Shown here one piece after another: positions 13,343 to 14,884 of a stretch of 14,884 bases of DNA. Made by a program: the position numbers and the translations under genes. Every line of letters starts with the position of its first letter. Within the stretch, counting starts at the first letter, position 1. The notes under the pieces were generated by a model. That model was not told the origin of the DNA. It saw nothing but the letters and a program-made list of their open reading frames with translations, and searched no databases. The DNA is from Microcaldota archaeon (GTDB taxonomy: Archaea; Micrarchaeota; Micrarchaeia; Micrarchaeales; Micrarchaeaceae), in the NCBI GenBank assembly GCA_021828345.1, contig JAJZJI010000024.1, forward strand, positions 1 through 14,884, in the 5' to 3' direction.

Positions 13343-14884
13343 CTACTTTCTCTTTGACATCTTCTCCTTTATTGGATCTATGCCATCTCCTCCATATATT
13401 GTCTGTACAAGCGCATTGCTTGCATCTCTTACAGAACCATCATCTCCTACATAGAAGTCCTGCATGGCATTACTCAATCTTCTATATAGATAACCAGATA
13501 CTGCAGTTGTAAGCGACTTGTTCATTGATGAATATCTAGCACCCATTGCGTGCATATAATAATCTATGAAATCAAGTCCCTCCACAAAACCCGATGCTAT
13601 AAATCCACGTGATTTTGGATCCTTATCATTTCTTGGGAAATATGGCAATACTCTTCCAGTATAACCGCGTGCTGGTCTACTACCTGATACTGCCTGCTGA
13701 CCTAGTAGCATACTTGTCTGAACAAATGAGAATATATTACCTCTTGCGCCTATAACGGCCATACGCATTGCATTATTGTCTACACTAATGCTCTTTTGCA
13801 ATAAACGCTCCGCCTTCTCTCTTGCAATATCAAGCATTGCAAAGGTCTCGACCTCATAAGTCTTCTTTCTGCTATATCCCGGTAGCAATTCCAACTTCTT
13901 CTCCTTATATTTTGTATATATGTCATTTACATTCTTTACAGTCTCTACTATTATATCATTCCTGCCTTTGTCAACAGACTCTGGCATATAATAATCCCTT
14001 AGACTTATAGTAACTCCGCCCATATATGTTGATACCATAGCAAGCTTTGTCATATTATCTATGAATAATCTTGCTGCCTTAGGCCCTGAAATACTAAATA
14101 TTTCAAGTATTAATGAACCCTTTCCTGAAATTGCAGATTTATCTACATATCCTTTTATTATCTTGCCATTTTTAACCTCCAATATATTTGATCCGGATTT
14201 TGACTCTAAATTTATCTCCTCTGGTATTATCTTTGAGAAGATGTCCGCACCCTTATACATGCCACTCTTATTTGGCTTTGGAAGATCGGTTATACCAACA
14301 CTTGATAATAGCTTTGTAGCTGATTCTTTTGTAAAGTATGCCTCCTCATTTGTTAGCATATATACGCCAGTTATAATATCCTCAGTTGCATGTATCACAG
14401 GCGATCCATCCGTTGCTGAGAGGATTTGCTGTTCAGCATCAACAAGGTAGCGCGCTTCCGCCTGCGCTTCTATTGTCTGCGGCACGTGCACGTTCATTTC
14501 GTCTCCATCAAAATCGGCGTTATATGGCTCTGATGCGCATACATGCAGTCTAAATGTTTTTCCAGGAAGCACTCTGACCCTATGCGCCATTATAGATGCT
14601 CTATGAAGCGTTGGCTGCCTGTTAAATAATACATAATCCCCGTCTACTAATTGGCGTTCTAATATGTCTCCAGGCTGTATTGCGGCTGCAAGCTCCTCTC
14701 TGTTTATCTCTGACATACGTTTTTTCATACCATCCTTTGAGATATAATTTGTTATTATCGGATATTCAGCGCGCTTCATAAAACCGCGTGCGGTCTCGAT
14801 ATTCCATTTTGTAACATATAGTGGTATTGTTAAATTCTCAGCTATCTTCTGGGGCATTCCTATCTCATTTATGCTTATATTATT
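13343..14884 (-). CDS. rpoA1: DNA-directed RNA polymerase subunit A', C-terminal part (5' end beyond window)
   Basis: Partial gene: the frame stays open to the right edge, and the Met codon at 14857 is internal (NEIGMPQKIA corresponds to the LSIDEVGVP region of A'). The 513 residues present contain the catalytic core: NRQPTLHRASIMAH and NADFDGDEMNVH (residues about 120-131), whose three Asp hold the catalytic magnesium, then a funnel region and the bridge helix near SRGFIASGFVEGLDFIDYYMHAMGA, interrupted here only for citation length. SGYLYRRLSNAMQDF (near the end) is the conserved helix after the bridge. GC is low like the rest. The TAG stop at 13343-13345 is followed 9 nt later by rpoA2, the normal archaeal A'/A'' split. 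rpoB and rpoH would be expected to the right of the window. Confidence 0.97.
   Translation of the reverse strand, partial: NNISINEIGMPQKIAENLTIPLYVTKWNIETARGFMKRAEYPIITNYISKDGMKKRMSEINREELAAAIQPGDILERQLVDGDYVLFNRQPTLHRASIMAHRVRVLPGKTFRLHVCASEPYNADFDGDEMNVHVPQTIEAQAEARYLVDAEQQILSATDGSPVIHATEDIITGVYMLTNEEAYFTKESATKLLSSVGITDLPKPNKSGMYKGADIFSKIIPEEINLESKSGSNILEVKNGKIIKGYVDKSAISGKGSLILEIFSISGPKAARLFIDNMTKLAMVSTYMGGVTISLRDYYMPESVDKGRNDIIVETVKNVNDIYTKYKEKKLELLPGYSRKKTYEVETFAMLDIAREKAERLLQKSISVDNNAMRMAVIGARGNIFSFVQTSMLLGQQAVSGSRPARGYTGRVLPYFPRNDKDPKSRGFIASGFVEGLDFIDYYMHAMGARYSSMNKSLTTAVSGYLYRRLSNAMQDFYVGDDGSVRDASNALVQTIYGGDGIDPIKEKMSKRK

Noticed and set aside
1..14884. CRISPR array, insertion sequence or integrated element
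   Set aside because: No regularly spaced repeats, transposase or integrase motifs or terminal inverted repeats were seen; the tRNA 3' end shows no duplicated attachment-site copy within the window.

Overview
The window is a compact, AT-rich piece of an archaeal chromosome. The archaeal signs are the split RNA polymerase largest subunit (A' and A'' as separate genes), an archaeal aEF-1beta with its small zinc-ribbon partner, an Sm-like protein, Rad50, archaeal-type RtcB, TATA boxes placed for short-leader or leaderless transcripts, and a tRNA interrupted by a bulge-helix-bulge (BHB) intron. A small-genome DPANN-type archaeon (Micrarchaeota or Parvarchaeota-like) is my best guess. It rests on low GC, tight packing, gene order unlike the usual euryarchaeal order, and a tRNA intron at a non-anticodon position. 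It is an inference, not a proof.

Layout from left to right. Positions 1-1037 (minus strand): the N-terminal part of a RuBisCO-like protein (form IV type), cut by the window edge, overlapping a YjbQ/UPF0047 gene. 1163-2221 (plus): ftsZ, divergent from that pair. 2274-6958 (minus): a four-gene run transcribed right to left: an exported Lon-type (S16) serine protease with a C-terminal membrane anchor, a 56-residue zinc-ribbon protein, aEF-1beta and Rad50. 7121-7609 (plus): a small protein resembling nucleoside 2-deoxyribosyltransferase/DUF4406 proteins. 7621-9066 (minus): the RNA ligase RtcB. 9214-9981 (minus): a YgjP/DUF45 HELAH metallopeptidase. 10048-11844 (plus): a 598-residue protein that I do not recognise. 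11862-11964 (minus): tRNA-Ala(GGC) with a 31-nt intron in the T loop. 12029-14884 (minus): rpoA1 (cut by the right edge), rpoA2 and an Sm-like protein gene.

Functional threads. Transcription and RNA handling dominate the right end (RNA polymerase A'/A'', Sm-like protein, intron-bearing tRNA), and RtcB is the ligase that would join the exons of that tRNA after endonuclease cutting. The central run mixes translation (zinc ribbon, aEF-1beta), DNA repair (Rad50) and envelope proteolysis. The left edge carries the most unusual metabolic gene, a RuBisCO homologue lacking at least one carboxylase active-site lysine. No IS element, CRISPR array, integrase or phage gene is visible. No gene-free stretch exceeds 300 bases; the longest gaps are about 125-160 bases and look like promoter regions.
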